From Sipunculus nudus (lineage: Eukaryota; Annelida; Sipuncula; Golfingiida; Sipunculidae): a stretch of 64,000 nucleotides of DNA. The translations under genes were made by a program, and so were the position numbers. Numbering within the stretch: position 1 is the stretch's first letter; each line of letters begins with the position of its first letter. The stretch lies in NCBI GenBank assembly GCA_026874595.1, contig CM049315.1:38828164-38892163 (forward strand). The letters run 5' to 3'. The notes beneath the pieces were generated by a model, which saw only the letters and a list, made by a program, of their open reading frames with translations, was not told the origin of the DNA and ran no database searches. Shown here one piece after another: positions 47,144-58,487 of this stretch.

Positions 47144-47307
47144 GCTATAGCGTCAGTAACTATAGCGCCAGTTACTATAGCGTCATGTAGTTACTATAGC
47201 GCCAGTTAAAATAGTGTCATGCAGTTACCAAGCGCCAGTTACTATAGCGTCATGCAGTTACTATAGCGTCGTGCAGTTACTATGGCGTCAGTTATTATAG
47301 CGTCAGG
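47144..47307 (+). repeat. Short-unit array A, 15/19-bp units
   Basis: About ten units of CTATAGCGTCAGTTA (15 bp) or CTATAGCGTCATGCAGTTA (19 bp, with TGCA added) follow each other without spacers. The array passes into GCTTTACCAGTCC, the same sequence that follows the LINE-split array B at 61216. Confidence 0.92.
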
Positions 47308-48544
47308 CTTTACCAGTCCAATATAAATGCCTGCGAAGTCGTTTATTCACGGCGATCGTGTAACAAGCGCATTTACAATACTTCCTACCAATACAGTTAT
47401 ATGCACCTTTTTATTAATTTATTTCAAGATTAAATTTATAAAAGAATAACTACAATGCAGCATGTCTTATATTTCACGTGACTTAGATGTACCTACCACC
47501 CCAATGTAATCAAAACGATGTTAGTAGGGTTTATACTGACTCAAATAACCATGTGATCAAAATAAACAAATAACAAAAAGCGTGGCTGCCGGCCAGCCCG
47601 GGCACTCAAAGACCAGGCGAAAACCTCGAAGAATAGCCCGGTGACCCCGATACACGTGGTGTGTGTTTAGTGAACAAACATTTTACAAGTTCTCCCATGC
47701 ATGACGGCATCTTGACTACGGCATGTACGTATACATTTTCCGAGTCAGGTATTTGGGGCAAAAAAAAAAAATGTTGACAGTAATTGCAATGCAGTTCAAT
47801 TTGACTTTTGACTATCACTCGCTTTCTTTGATTAGAGCTTATATTAAAAGAAAAGTGTCCACAGACATGCCAATTTATAGCATGTATTTTGTTTAAATTT
47901 ACACACCGTGGGAGGGGTACACCCTCCCCCCCCCCCCCCCGTTATAGTTCTCTCTGTCAAGTGACGAAGCACTTACTGCCCCCCCCCCCCCCCCCAAACT
48001 TTGTTTGGGCTACGGCCCTGATGTGTTATCTCTGTGCATTAAATATGAGTTCTGAAGGACTCACTCTTCATGGTTATTTATTAGTTTCCACTTAAGGAAT
48101 CACATAAAGGTAGCAGAATTGGCAAACACTACTTTATCTAAAATCAATAAAAAAAATGTTTTGTATTCATTATGAACATTATAAAGTGTACATTATTTAG
48201 AACCTGTTACAGTGTTCTAAATGAGGTATACATGTATATATTTTTTTAATTTTTCATTTACTTTAACATGATTTTGCAACAATTCAAACAAAATTAAATT
48301 TTTAGAAGGAACACTATTTTAAACATCCAGTAACAGTAAGCCACTTTTAGTTGACTAATATTAATCTACATGACAATGTCTCACAAGTTTTTTTTCTCCA
48401 CTGTGTGTCCTCTTGTTGAAAATTGAATTTGTTTTCACTGAATCAAATTTTAAAATTTAGGTTATAAGCTAGACAGAGACATGATAAAGGGAAAACAAAA
48501 TAAAAAAAAAAAAAAAAGATTTTGAGTTATTGTCATGTAGTTTA

Positions 48545-49405
48545 ATATTTAAGAGACAGGGAACTCCAAGGTCACAGTAAAGTGTTAAGGAGACGCACTG
48601 TGTGAACTAAAGATTTTTTGAAGCACTGTGTTATTTTTCCTTTCCTGTGTATTTGTAAGACACAGTTAACCAAAGTAACATTGTTATTATTATTACAATA
48701 AAACCAGGTCACAAGAAGAAAAAAGCAGTACAAGCTTGCCTTTCCTAAATAGTCTACCAGAAAAACAGAGCTTAATCGGACAATGGGTTATACCAGCACG
48801 GATACCAGAGTGTCGTCGCCCTTCGTTATGGATATTAATGCAGGGCAAGGGCAGGGTGTCCACTGTCCAGCCACTTGCCGGCAGTGACAGCTCTCCAGCT
48901 ACAGTTTCTTGGACAAGATCATTCAGGCATTATCGATCTAGGTTTGCAGGTTTTGTTGGAACAATTGAAGGGACCATTGACATGCATTGTGCCAAGCCAT
49001 TTCTCTGAGTGGTCAATATGTGGTCAATATTATTAATCTGTTATTCATCGTATATGATCAGTGTATATTAATCCTTCGCTACCAGTGCGTGGCTGATATT
49101 TGCATCACGGTTTGCTATTCCCAAAACTTTCCAATTTAAATGAATGTCTTTTTCGAAAACTCTCTTAATCATAACGGTCAATATGTCAAGCTCATGTAGG
49201 TTACACAGATATTGTGATCGATCTCGGACATTAACACCCACTGTTTCATTAATAACGAGGCGTAGATTCTTTAACTAGATGTAAGACAAGTATGCAACTT
49301 TTAGATTGGACATATAATGTATAATCTTAAATACTGTTTTCTTTACGTTTTGTTTCTTTCATTTTCATATCCATGCACATTTGTAATTGAATCTATGAAT
49401 TATGT

Positions 49406-49448
<43 letters not shown>

Positions 49449-50025
49449 CGCATGCTAACTCCTTATCTAAGTTAGTCCACCCACAATAGTTTTTTTACCC
49501 AAATATGAATACAAAAATAAACTCATCGCCTCCTATAAGCCTCTCTGTCCTACGTGGGAGGCTTAGGGAATCAATAGCAGTATTGATAAGTAGAGTGGCT
49601 AGCATCGAGCGATCTGTAAACAATAAACATCAATAGGTTTCTCTATATTTTACCATGCCCGTGAAATAATTAGTCAGTATGAGCCTCAACTGACTGAATA
49701 TTATCTGTGCGACTTATAGCTGTTCAAGAAATAATCGGGGTTGTCATGAAAGGCTGCCTAAGTCGACTACGTATTTGACCGCTAGGTGGCTTCAAACGGA
49801 CCAATCGGGTCATGGAGTCCAGCGTCGGTAAAATGGGAAAACAGGGCCTTTAACCTCTGCATAGAAAAGTAAAGTATTGCAACTTTGCCAAGTCATTTAT
49901 TACAGCGTAAGGGTATGGCTGTATCAACTTTTGTATGTGTACTTAATTAAAAACAGTAGGACCTTACTTAGATAGCGTGAATATGATAACATAATAAAAG
50001 CATATTTTAACATAGATACGGAAGG
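48545..50025. other. Mostly non-coding; CT microsatellite and weak repeat
   Basis: No gene is supported. The stretch holds the diverged second copy of the 38.5-kb weak repeat (about 48750-48975) and a (CT)n tract at 49409-49445. The 90-codon frame at 48736 overlaps the weak repeat and has no domain. Confidence 0.4.
49409..49445. repeat. (CT)n microsatellite
   Basis: About 18 CT dinucleotides. Confidence 0.95.
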
Positions 50026-50028
50026 TCT

Positions 50029-50306
50029 ACGTATGGTTTTTCTCGATTTACCAATTCTGCTGTTCTGCAGAACGGATTAAAAATTGAGAAAAAGGAGGAG
50101 TCCAGCCCAGGACTACCGATGACAAAACCTAAAAAAGATCTCCAGATCCGGAAAACTGTTAATGGTTTTTAATTACGTATGGTTTTTCTCGATTTACCCA
50201 TTCTGCTGTTCTGCAGAACGGATTCAAAATTTAGAAAAAGGAGGAGTCCAGCCGAGGACTACCAATGACAAAACCTGAAAAAGGTCCTCAGATCCGGAAA
50301 ACTGTT
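50029..50306. repeat. 146-bp direct tandem duplication with hAT-like sequence
   Basis: Copy 1 (50029-50174) and copy 2 (50175-50306) share ACGTATGGTTTTTCTCGATT, GCTGTTCTGCAGAACGGATT and GATCCGGAAAACTGTT. The GGAGTCCAGCC..GACTACC.ATGACAAAACCT block is the internal sequence of the hAT-like elements, so the duplication contains part of that family. Confidence 0.85.
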
Positions 50307-50309
50307 GCT

Positions 50310-51015
50310 TCAGTCAAAGTTTCGTTGTGAATAAATTAACCTAAGAATAAACTGCTTAAATACAACATAATTTGCTGAGGTCAATAAGAAATTAAAAATG
50401 CTTGGTGGTTCATTTTGTACAACTGTCAGGGTAAAATGGCCCTTATCAATGGAGTTAAATAGTTGATAAATTTAGAAATATAATAAGATAGTACTGACGT
50501 TAAGAAATGCTTAAAGCACTTAATTGATCTGTTATGGCTACGTTATATGCACATCTCTGTCCCGATTTAGACCTCACTATAGACGTTTAACTGCAATCGC
50601 TGAGCGATCACTAGAAACCTCCCTTCGACGCCCTCAACCGGGTGGTAATAGTGAATGGGCTTTACATCTTTTATGATCTGTCACCTATTATTAATATTTT
50701 GTCCAATGGTCAGTTTGGAATCAGCCATATTGGAGATCTATATAGCAGGAAAAGGGACAGAAAAAAAGAAAGAAAAAATAAATCGATGGTTTTGCACTCA
50801 CCAAATTCCACCTACAAGATGATTGTGACCTAAATATTGATGCAAAAATATATTCATCAATCCCTATAAGTATATCAACCCATGATCCTTTGATATTATC
50901 AAAACACGACATCCCTTATTTAATTGTATACTCAGTTCAGCAAGCAAACACCATATTTTTCTCTTTCATTAACATTTAACAGCACTGGGTATAATAAAAA
51001 TATAAGTAGATATAT
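50310..51015. other. Non-coding stretch, nothing recognised
   Basis: No supported feature; AT-rich with short lysine-rich frames. Confidence 0.4.
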
Positions 51016-51973
51016 AAATGTAATTTTTGTTGAACAAATAATATAGTATACTTAATTATATGTGTTAGAAATGTATAAAATACAGTGGGAAATGAATGTA
51101 AGAGCTCAGCCATAGCTCAAAGTCCCAGGATTATACCAGAATAACAAAATAACACATACAGACAAGGAACAATTCATGCAGAAAATATACGGTAACTTGG
51201 TATAAATATTTTTGTATATACCTGTAGACTTGTTATCTGATATGTATACATGCTGATTTACATGTCAACTCCGATGTGGGACCTTTGTTAAGTTTACGTT
51301 TTGTCGTTAGTCGTCCTGGTCGGACCCCTCCTTTTCCCTAAATCCTGGATCCGCCTCTGCTTCCTCACAAGCTGTTTATTGACAATTGTTATGATGAATG
51401 GGTAATTATTAAAAGCACCTCTAAGCTGTAATGACAAGTTACGCTCAACTAATTAATCTTTTATTGATAACTGAACTTAACAGGTCCATAACTGCCGTAT
51501 TTGTAACAGGGTCGTTTCAGTACTAAGACGAGTATAGGCTACTATCAATACTGGTCTTGTAAGTCTCTCTGTATAACTGCGTGTATGAAAATATTGTAAT
51601 CTGACTACATGGCCGGCATGTTAACCTGATTTTTAAATGCCAATAAGTATGCATATTCTTGTATTCCTGTGGGTCAGCCTGTATAAAGCTGGTAATATTT
51701 AAATATTTATAAAGATTCTGGCTTGATCCTGGTATTACCTTCTATGGAATATAAATCTTGCCAACTGAGCTAAATAATACGAGTTGATATAAAACATTTT
51801 AGAGTACACCACGGCTAATGGTGAGTGGATAAACATTCAACTTAACAAAGACAGAACCGCACATGCTAGAATAGCTGACTTCTTTGCAGAACAACTTTGT
51901 CCAGTGTTAATAACGTGTCGTCCAACTGGCGCCATTTTAGTCCTCTGTCTTTAGAGAATCCACGACCAGCGTG

Positions 51974-52369
51974 CTATAGCGTCAGTTACTATAGCGCCAG
52001 TTACGATAGCGTCATGCAGTTACTATAGCGTCATGCAGTTACTATAGCGTCATGCAGTTACTATAGCGTCATGCAGTTACTATAGTGTCGTGCAGTTACT
52101 ATAGCATCGTGCAGTTGCTGTAGCGTCAGTTACTATAGCGTCAGTTAATATAGCGTCATGCAGTTACTATAGCGTCAGTTAATATAGCGTCATGCAGTTA
52201 CTATAGCGTCAGTTACTATAGCGTCGAACAGTTACTGTAGCGTCAGTTACTATAGCGTCAGTTAATATAGCGTCAAGCAGTAACTATAGCGTCAGTTAAA
52301 AAGCGTCATGCAGTTACTATAGTGTCAGTTACTATAGCGTCATGCAGTTACTATAGCGTCATGCAGTTG
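51974..52369 (+). repeat. Short-unit array B, 23 units of 15 or 19 bp
   Basis: Unbroken units read, in order, S S L L L L L L S S L S L S L S S L S L S L L, where S is CTATAGCGTCAGTTA and L carries an extra TGCA-like tetramer. The summed lengths fit 396 bp exactly. Copy A has only about ten units, so the array expanded or contracted after duplication. There are no spacers and no cas genes, so it is not a CRISPR array. One more degenerate unit (CCGTCGTGAGGTAA) appears just beyond the LINE at about 58501-58514. Confidence 0.93.
52362..52369 (+). repeat. Target-site duplication, left
   Basis: TGCAGTTG at the end of the last array unit is repeated at 58486-58493 right after the LINE tail. The first two bases could also belong to the tail repeat at the right end, so the secure length is six to eight bases. 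Confidence 0.7.
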
Positions 52370-52381
52370 GTATGAACGGAC

Positions 52382-53450
52382 GTGCTGAATTGTAACAGGC
52401 AAAATTTTGAAACTTATCATACACCGGAGTGTATATTTCTTGACCGAATATCACCAACGTGTTGCACAATCTCGCAGTCTGCAGGGCGTCGACCTTCAGG
52501 CAGGAACGAATCTGCGAGAAACGGAGAGAATGAAGGTAGGCGGAACAGTGGGCGATATTCAGAGAAATCAAGCAATGGCCGTGAGCGTGAACCGCCACAA
52601 AACGCTATAAACGTTGATGAAATCACAGAAATAGTGAAAGAGAAAGTAGAGGACACAGTTAAGAGTTTGGAGGGTGCCCTGTCTAAAAAGGGGAATGTTA
52701 AACAAGGAAACACAGTGAAGGACATTTTAGATAGCATGCTCCCAGTGTTCACTAACGCTATAGCAGTAGCAGTGTCCACAGCCGTAACAGGTGCTACTAA
52801 TGGCCTGCTCCAAATGATACAGAAAGAGAACAGAAAGACAGAGGAAAAAATTGAGAAAATGGTGGGACATTTCCAGAGACAAACACTAGTCAACAGGTAC
52901 AAACTGGATGAGCTCGAACAGTACTCGAGGAGAGAAAACATAAAGATATGTGGGATCCCAGAAGAGGAAGATGAGGCCGCAGAGGTCACCAGCGGAAAGA
53001 CAGTTGAAGTCCTTAGCGAGATAAATGTAAGCATCAAATCTTGTGATATCTCTGCATGCCTCAGATTCAGTTCAAGAAATAAGTCGGGCCCCAGACCAAT
53101 TGTGTGTAAGTTTGTGTCAAGGCAAACAAAGGACAGAGTGATGGAGAATAAGAAAAAAACTCAGGGGGGTACCAGGCCCGAAGGTCTACATTAATGAAGA
53201 CCTGACTGCACTGAGGTTCAAGTTATTCCGATTTGTCAAGAACTTGGAGGATGTGAATGAGAGGACGGTAAACACAAGAGATGGCAGGATCATATGCATG
53301 CATAGAGACAGGGACCAAGGTACAGGCAAGTGGATTACATTGGACTCTGCAGATGATCTCTTCAAACTAGGAGTACGAAACCCAGATCTTGAACTGTTAG
53401 GACTTGGTGACTGTGTGTTGAATATTGATGACTTAGATACTAGGGCATAG
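52382..53450 (+). pseudogene. LINE ORF1, frameshifted
   Basis: The first frame (to 53194) encodes an acidic/basic N-terminal segment, a helical region (VDEITEIVKEKVEDTVKSLE), a coiled coil and the DELEQYSRRENIKICGIPEE signature of ORF1 RNA-binding domains. At the A-rich run near 53155-53165 the frame shifts by one base. The C-terminal part (INEDLTALRFKLFRF to DDLDTRA) continues to the stop at 53450. ORF1 proteins bind the element's RNA and act as nucleic acid chaperones. There is no in-frame ATG until the middle of the protein. Confidence 0.82.
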
Positions 53451-53462
53451 GACAGGCATGGA

Positions 53463-54457
53463 GTGCCAGTCAAAGGTAAGGAAACTCTTAACTTTCCTGA
53501 ACACAGTGAAATTCACTCATATGACCATAACTACTCAGTACCATGTCAAGAGTCAACTTTAAATTTTCAATGTTGTAATGTGTGTGGTTTAAGAGGTAAA
53601 TTGAATATTCCAGAATTCACTGAAAGCTTGAAAAAAACTGACATATCATGTTTTTGTGAGACCAAACTGGATGATATAGATATTGATGATATAACAAGCA
53701 AGGTTAATGATATGGGCCTTGAAATTATATATAAAAAACAGGAAGCGCTGTTCAAATGTGAGATCGGGTGGCCTGTGTGTTGTTTACAAAAAGTGGCTGG
53801 ACAAATATATCACCTTTAAACAGTCAGGCAGTGATCTCATACAGTTTATTATCATAAATAAAGCTGTTACAGGTTTGGACAAGGACTTAGCACTTGGTAA
53901 TGTATATGTACCACCTGAAGGGTCTAAGTACCAGCACGATGAACCAATGTTAGAACTACAGGATGAAATCCTTTCCATGAAGGACGAGTTTTACATTTGT
54001 ATATGTGGAGATTTTAATGCGCACACGCAATACCTAAAAGACTATATTGAGACTAGTGAACTCATACTTGAACACCTGGAACTAGACCGAGAGGTAACAG
54101 AAATATTAAATGATATTAACACACTAGATGAACTTGGTATTACACTTGAAAGACAGAACTGTGATGATAGAAGGCCTGATAATTATGGCCACAGTCTCAT
54201 TGAAATGTGCAAGTCATTAGCATTATTTTGTATGAATGGGAGATTAGGTAGGGATAAAGTAGGGAAAGCCACCACAACAGATAACTCTGTAATTGACTAT
54301 GTAATTGGCAATGCTGTCATCCTCTCTAAAATTAGCAAATTCACGGTGGAGGTTTTTGACGCTGTATTCTCTGATAAACACTGTAGGATAGTTTGGACAC
54401 TTAAATGTACAACGGGCAAGACCACAGGCACAAGCAGCTGCTGCCTGGGAGGGGATA
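53463..54457 (+). pseudogene. LINE APE-type endonuclease, frameshifted
   Basis: Endonuclease landmarks appear in order. They are Asn at 53577 in NVCGLRGKLN, Glu at 53658 in CETKLDD, GDFNAH with Asp at 54010, IDY with Asp at 54295, and a terminal SDKH with Asp at 54373 and His at 54379. The usual end motif is SDH; the extra Lys may be a lesion. A frameshift near 53750 separates the first third from the rest, and another near 54420 separates the domain from the reverse transcriptase. The intact enzyme nicks target DNA to prime reverse transcription. This copy cannot make it as one chain. Confidence 0.85.
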
Positions 54458-57022
54458 GTGGGGACACTGGACAACAACTTACCAAAACCCATCGTAAGAT
54501 GGAATAATGAAAAGTCAAAGGTTTATGTGCTAAATATCTCAGATGAAGCTGTCACCTCACTCATGGATGATGTGGACAGTAATATCTTGTCCATAAATTG
54601 TATAAATGATAAACTAAATAATATTTTAATTGAAGCGGCAGACAAAACATTTGGTAAAGAGAGGATAATCACAGTTAAAAGCAGTAAACAGACAGGAAAA
54701 TTCCACTTAAGTGAAGAGACTAAATTATTGAGAAAAGCATATTTCCGAGCGAAAAGAATTAACCAAGCAGTAAGAACAGATGGAACCAGAAATAAACAAG
54801 TTAGTAAACAGTACAAAAAGTCAGTGAACAAGGATAGGATAAGGAGTAGAAATGAGCAGATTACAAGATTAAGAACTGCCAGAACTAAAGATCCAAAGTA
54901 CTACTGGTCAGTCCTTAATCAAACTAAACCCAAGATATTAAACAGAAAACCTAATATCGAGGACTTCTATAAGTCCTTTAAAAACTTGGCCGATTCACAC
55001 TTCCATTATAATGAAAATAATGGTGCCTCACTTGAGGAGACTGAAGCACCAGACAATAATGATGGATCCCTGAACCTACCAATATCAGAAGCTGAGATCA
55101 TAAAAAGCATAAACAAATTAAAAAACAGTAAAGCTTGTGGTCAAGATAAAATATTGAATGAATTTATAAAAAGCTCTAGTGAAAAGGTAATGCCCCTGCA
55201 TATCAAATTTTTTAACAGAATCTTAGATGAAGGAAAGGTCCCTGAGATCTGGCTAAAAGGCATGATAATGCCAATATACAAAAACAAAGGAGACCCAGCA
55301 GACTGTGATAACTATAGAGGTATAACCTTATTAAGCTGCATGGGGAAACTTTTCACTAGAATATCAAATGACAGGCTCCAAACATTTTCAGAACAGACAA
55401 AATTAATCAAAGAAAATCAGGCAGGATTCAGAAAGGGATATAGCACACTAGATCATATTTATCTTCTGAAAAATGTAATAGACATATTTCTGGGTAACCA
55501 CAAAAAATTATACTGTGCCTTCATTGACTACCGGAAGGCTTTTGATACAGTTTGGCGCTCAGCCCTGTGGGGAAAATTACTTAAAACAGGTATCAGAGGT
55601 AAAATAATGAGGGTGATCCAAAACATGTATGAAAACATTAAATCCTGTGTATCAGTGGGTGGGATGGTATCTGGGTACTTCTGCAGTCAAAGTGGTCTCA
55701 GGCAAGGTAAGAACCTGTCACCATTCCTTTTCTCTCTATTTATTAATGACATGGAAGATCATCTTTTAGAAAAGGGGTGCAAACCTATACTTATCAAGAA
55801 TGAATCAAATGACACATGGATGAAATTACTGACCATTTTATATGCAGATGATACTGTACTGCTAGCAGACTCGCCCTCAGAACTACAAAAAGGGTTAGAC
55901 CAGCTAAAGGAATATTGTGAAAAATGGAAACTCTCTATTAACAGTGACAAAACCAAAATAGTGATCTTCTCAAGGGGGGAAATTAAAAAGGAATCATTTC
56001 ACTTCAAATTGGGCAGGGACAGCATTCAAGTAGTTGACAGCTTTAAGTATTTAGGAGTAACATTTTCTTATAATGGTAAATTCACACAGGCTATTAAAGC
56101 AGCACATGATTCTGCAAATAGGGCTATGTATAGTATATACAAAAAATGTCGCACACTTGACTTACCAATAGATCTGCAGCTTGATATGTTTGACAAAATA
56201 GTGATACCGATCCTGTTGTATGGATGTGAGGTCTGGGGATTTGATAATACAGCCATCCTAGAAAGGATGCATCTTAAATTTTGTAAAATGGTGATGAGGG
56301 TAAATAAATCCACACCAAAGATTATGATATATGGAGAATTAGGTAGATTTCCAATTGATTTACTAATTAAACAAAGAATAACAAACTTTTGGAATAGACT
56401 CGTTACTGGAAAACAGGATAAATTTAGTTATCAGATCTACAGGATAGGCCTCTTTAACTCCATGAATAACACAGCCACAACAAGCTGGGCAAGAGCCATT
56501 AGAACAATGTTTCATAACCATGGTTTAGGAGACTGTAATTTTGAATATGAGGATCAGGCTCCCCACATAAGGTCTCTGCTTATAGGGAGCGTTGAAGATG
56601 CACACACACAAAAATGGTTAGCAGAAGTTGATAGAAGTCCTAAATGCAGTTCCTTCTATAAACATATTAAATCTTCCCTTGTTTTTGAAAAATACCTAAC
56701 TGACCTCCCAACTAAACAGAGGATAGCTGTGTGTAAGCTCAGAATAAGTAACCACAAATTACCAATAGAAATAGGCAGGCACCAGAATATTGAAAGACAA
56801 GACAGGTTATGTAGTAAATGTGACAGTTCTGAAGTTGGGGATGAATTCCATTTCTTATTAAAATGTGAAAATAGGGAACTTGTGACTCTTCGCCAAAAAT
56901 ACATTAAGAAATTTTATTACAAAAAAACTAGCATGTACAAACTCATTCAACTGATGGGCAGCAAAGGAGAGGACCTTTGCAATCTAAGTAGATTCTTGAT
57001 ACAAGCATACAAACTTTTATAA
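54458..57022 (+). CDS. LINE reverse transcriptase (uninterrupted part of ORF2)
   Basis: This 854-codon open frame has no internal stop. It carries the finger motif (ISEAEIIKSINKLKNSKACG), IYKNKGDPADCDNYRGI, QAGFRKGYSTLDHI and the catalytic FIDYRKAFD with Asp357. SGLRQGKNLSPFLFSLFIND and the YADD box at 462-465 complete the palm; KYLGV marks the thumb. A C-terminal knuckle CSKCDSSEVGDEFHFLLKC begins at residue 785. The first codon of the frame is GTG and continuity with the endonuclease is broken by a frameshift near 54420. It is therefore the remainder of a longer ORF2, not a separate gene. Function: target-primed reverse transcription of the element RNA. Confidence 0.92.
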   Translation: MGTLDNNLPKPIVRWNNEKSKVYVLNISDEAVTSLMDDVDSNILSINCINDKLNNILIEAADKTFGKERIITVKSSKQTGKFHLSEETKLLRKAYFRAKRINQAVRTDGTRNKQVSKQYKKSVNKDRIRSRNEQITRLRTARTKDPKYYWSVLNQTKPKILNRKPNIEDFYKSFKNLADSHFHYNENNGASLEETEAPDNNDGSLNLPISEAEIIKSINKLKNSKACGQDKILNEFIKSSSEKVMPLHIKFFNRILDEGKVPEIWLKGMIMPIYKNKGDPADCDNYRGITLLSCMGKLFTRISNDRLQTFSEQTKLIKENQAGFRKGYSTLDHIYLLKNVIDIFLGNHKKLYCAFIDYRKAFDTVWRSALWGKLLKTGIRGKIMRVIQNMYENIKSCVSVGGMVSGYFCSQSGLRQGKNLSPFLFSLFINDMEDHLLEKGCKPILIKNESNDTWMKLLTILYADDTVLLADSPSELQKGLDQLKEYCEKWKLSINSDKTKIVIFSRGEIKKESFHFKLGRDSIQVVDSFKYLGVTFSYNGKFTQAIKAAHDSANRAMYSIYKKCRTLDLPIDLQLDMFDKIVIPILLYGCEVWGFDNTAILERMHLKFCKMVMRVNKSTPKIMIYGELGRFPIDLLIKQRITNFWNRLVTGKQDKFSYQIYRIGLFNSMNNTATTSWARAIRTMFHNHGLGDCNFEYEDQAPHIRSLLIGSVEDAHTQKWLAEVDRSPKCSSFYKHIKSSLVFEKYLTDLPTKQRIAVCKLRISNHKLPIEIGRHQNIERQDRLCSKCDSSEVGDEFHFLLKCENRELVTLRQKYIKKFYYKKTSMYKLIQLMGSKGEDLCNLSRFLIQAYKLL

Positions 57023-58455
57023 TTATAGGTTATAAATACAAGATAGGGCTATAGTATCCTTACATAACAAACTTGACTTGACCAGCTCAACCTTAATTAA
57101 TTTCGGAATGATGAAAGAAAGAACATGTAACTATCAGTATCTATTGTTCCCTTTCATTTCAAAAGTAGCTATCTATTATATCAATCACATTTTAATGAAC
57201 TAGTACTAAGAGTTACAGATCAGTAATGACAAGCAGAAATACCACTTTGCATTACAAAGAATATGCTGTGATAGATTTATTTTTATTTTTCGTGTACCAG
57301 TATTTTTTTTAATTTTTTCTCTGTTTATTGATAGTATATTGCATTCTACCTCAATGAGTGTACATTACAAGTGACATTAATCTTTTTGATCTTTATTGAG
57401 CATTGTTTTACAGTACCAAGGGTGTATATAATGAAAGTTGTTGATTGTTTACTATTTATATGTTGCACTTTAGTACCATTAGTGTGTATTATAGCAGAAG
57501 TATTGCTTTAGTATTGCAAAATTGCAATTTGATACCAAGAGTGTGTATTGTTACCTTTGTACTTTCACAACATTGTATTCCAGTATTAAGAACAAATACT
57601 ATATAGAAAGTTTAACCAAAGGTGTGACATACCATCACACACAAAGAATATGTTGTGACAGATTTATTTTATTTCTCATGTATTCTTTAATTTTTAATTG
57701 TATATATTTGTATTCTAACTCAATAAGTGTACATTACAAGGGATACATTTTCTCTTTATTTGAGACTTACATTACTTTTCTTATGGTATGCCTAATGATT
57801 GTTAATGCATTATTTGTATACTGGACCTTGCTATCAATGGTATATATTATAGTAGATGTACTGCCGTAGTAATGTATTTTATCAACATGAGGGTGTACTG
57901 TCACTGATGTACTTTCACCATGTTGAAAACCAATAACAAGATGAATATTAATACAAAGGAAATATTACTTCACTATTAATTTCCAGTATCAAGAGTATAT
58001 ATTGCTATATTTTAACATGTCACCTCTGTATTGTGCCTGACACACAAATACCAAATTTACACTATGACAAATTAGTATTCACTTATTGCGCATCTCAGTT
58101 CCAGTAACATGCACATATTTATGCAGCATATTTATACTTTATTCTCTGTCAGTAGCTTAGGTAACATAATTATACAAGTAATGTATCATCATCAACAACC
58201 CAGTGGCTGGACCACTAGGGTATGTTTATTTCGGTTAAACAATTTGCACAAATACTTGCCAAAACATGTAGCAATGTCTTTCTTTCTTTTTTTTTTTTCT
58301 TTCTTTCTTTTAAAGTTCTAGTCCTATGTGCACTCAGGTTCTGTTACTCTGTGATCATGTATGTAATTTCCAATTCAATTGTATGTTTAAGATGATCATG
58401 CACCCATGTACACTGGTGCTCCATACAATGTATATATTGTCTTGAGCCAATAAAC
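57023..58455 (+). other. LINE 3' UTR with internal duplication
   Basis: The AT-rich 3' UTR contains two related blocks (about 57245-57400 and 57635-57780). They share ACAAAGAATATG.TGTGA.AGATTTATTT and CTCAAT.AGTGTACATTACAAG. A CT/T-rich run lies at 58279-58312. No frame here is coding. Confidence 0.75.
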
Positions 58456-58487
58456 TGTATTGTATTGTATTGTATTGTATTGTATTG
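58456..58487 (+). repeat. LINE tail, (TGTAT)n
   Basis: Six TGTAT-type pentamers follow AATAAAC. Many LINEs of the CR1/L2/Jockey groups end in short tandem repeats instead of poly(A). The right target duplication starts at 58486. Confidence 0.85.

Larger units (their letters stand above)
46085..48542 (+). repeat. Large direct repeat, copy A (2.46 kb, uninterrupted)
   Basis: It aligns end to end with 51018-52369 joined to 61203-62517. Identity is high throughout, with small indels. The left border is near GTTGAACAAATAAT and the right border near TTTTGAGTTATTGTCATGTA. It contains an hAT-like element (46323-46534) and an array of 15/19-bp units (47144-47307). No credible gene lies inside; minus-strand frames shared by both copies differ mainly by replacement changes. 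It is either a segmental duplication or two copies of one mobile element. Confidence 0.88.
51018..52369 (+). repeat. Large direct repeat, copy B, left part
   Basis: It is collinear with 46085-47300 of copy A except for loss of the left part of the hAT-like element. It ends in the expanded 15/19-bp array, where the LINE begins. Confidence 0.88.
52370..58485 (+). mobile_element. LINE (non-LTR retrotransposon), about 6.1 kb
   Basis: The element has ORF1 with coiled coil and an RRM-like LEQYSRRENIKICGIPEE motif, an APE-type endonuclease, and a reverse transcriptase with YADD. It also has a C-terminal Cys/His knuckle, a 1.4-kb 3' UTR and a (TGTAT)n tail. An 8-bp target duplication flanks it. ORF1 lacks an ATG near its start and the element begins mid-frame, so it is probably 5'-truncated, as is usual for target-primed insertion. 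Three frameshifts (near 53165, 53750 and 54420) make it non-autonomous now. APE-type EN and the C-terminal knuckle point to the Jockey/CR1/L2-like group, but I cannot fix the clade. Confidence 0.9.

Noticed and set aside
47606-47818. Minus-strand frame conserved between copies A and B (IPDSENVY..MPSCMGELVKC)
   Set aside because: The few differences between the copies are mostly amino-acid replacing and the copies are recent, so there is no sign of protein-level constraint.
51974-52369. CRISPR-like appearance of the short array
   Set aside because: Units are contiguous, with no unique spacers, and the window is from an animal genome.
52417-53037. 206-codon minus-strand frame within LINE ORF1
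   Set aside because: It is a Ser/Phe-rich shadow of the plus-strand ORF1.
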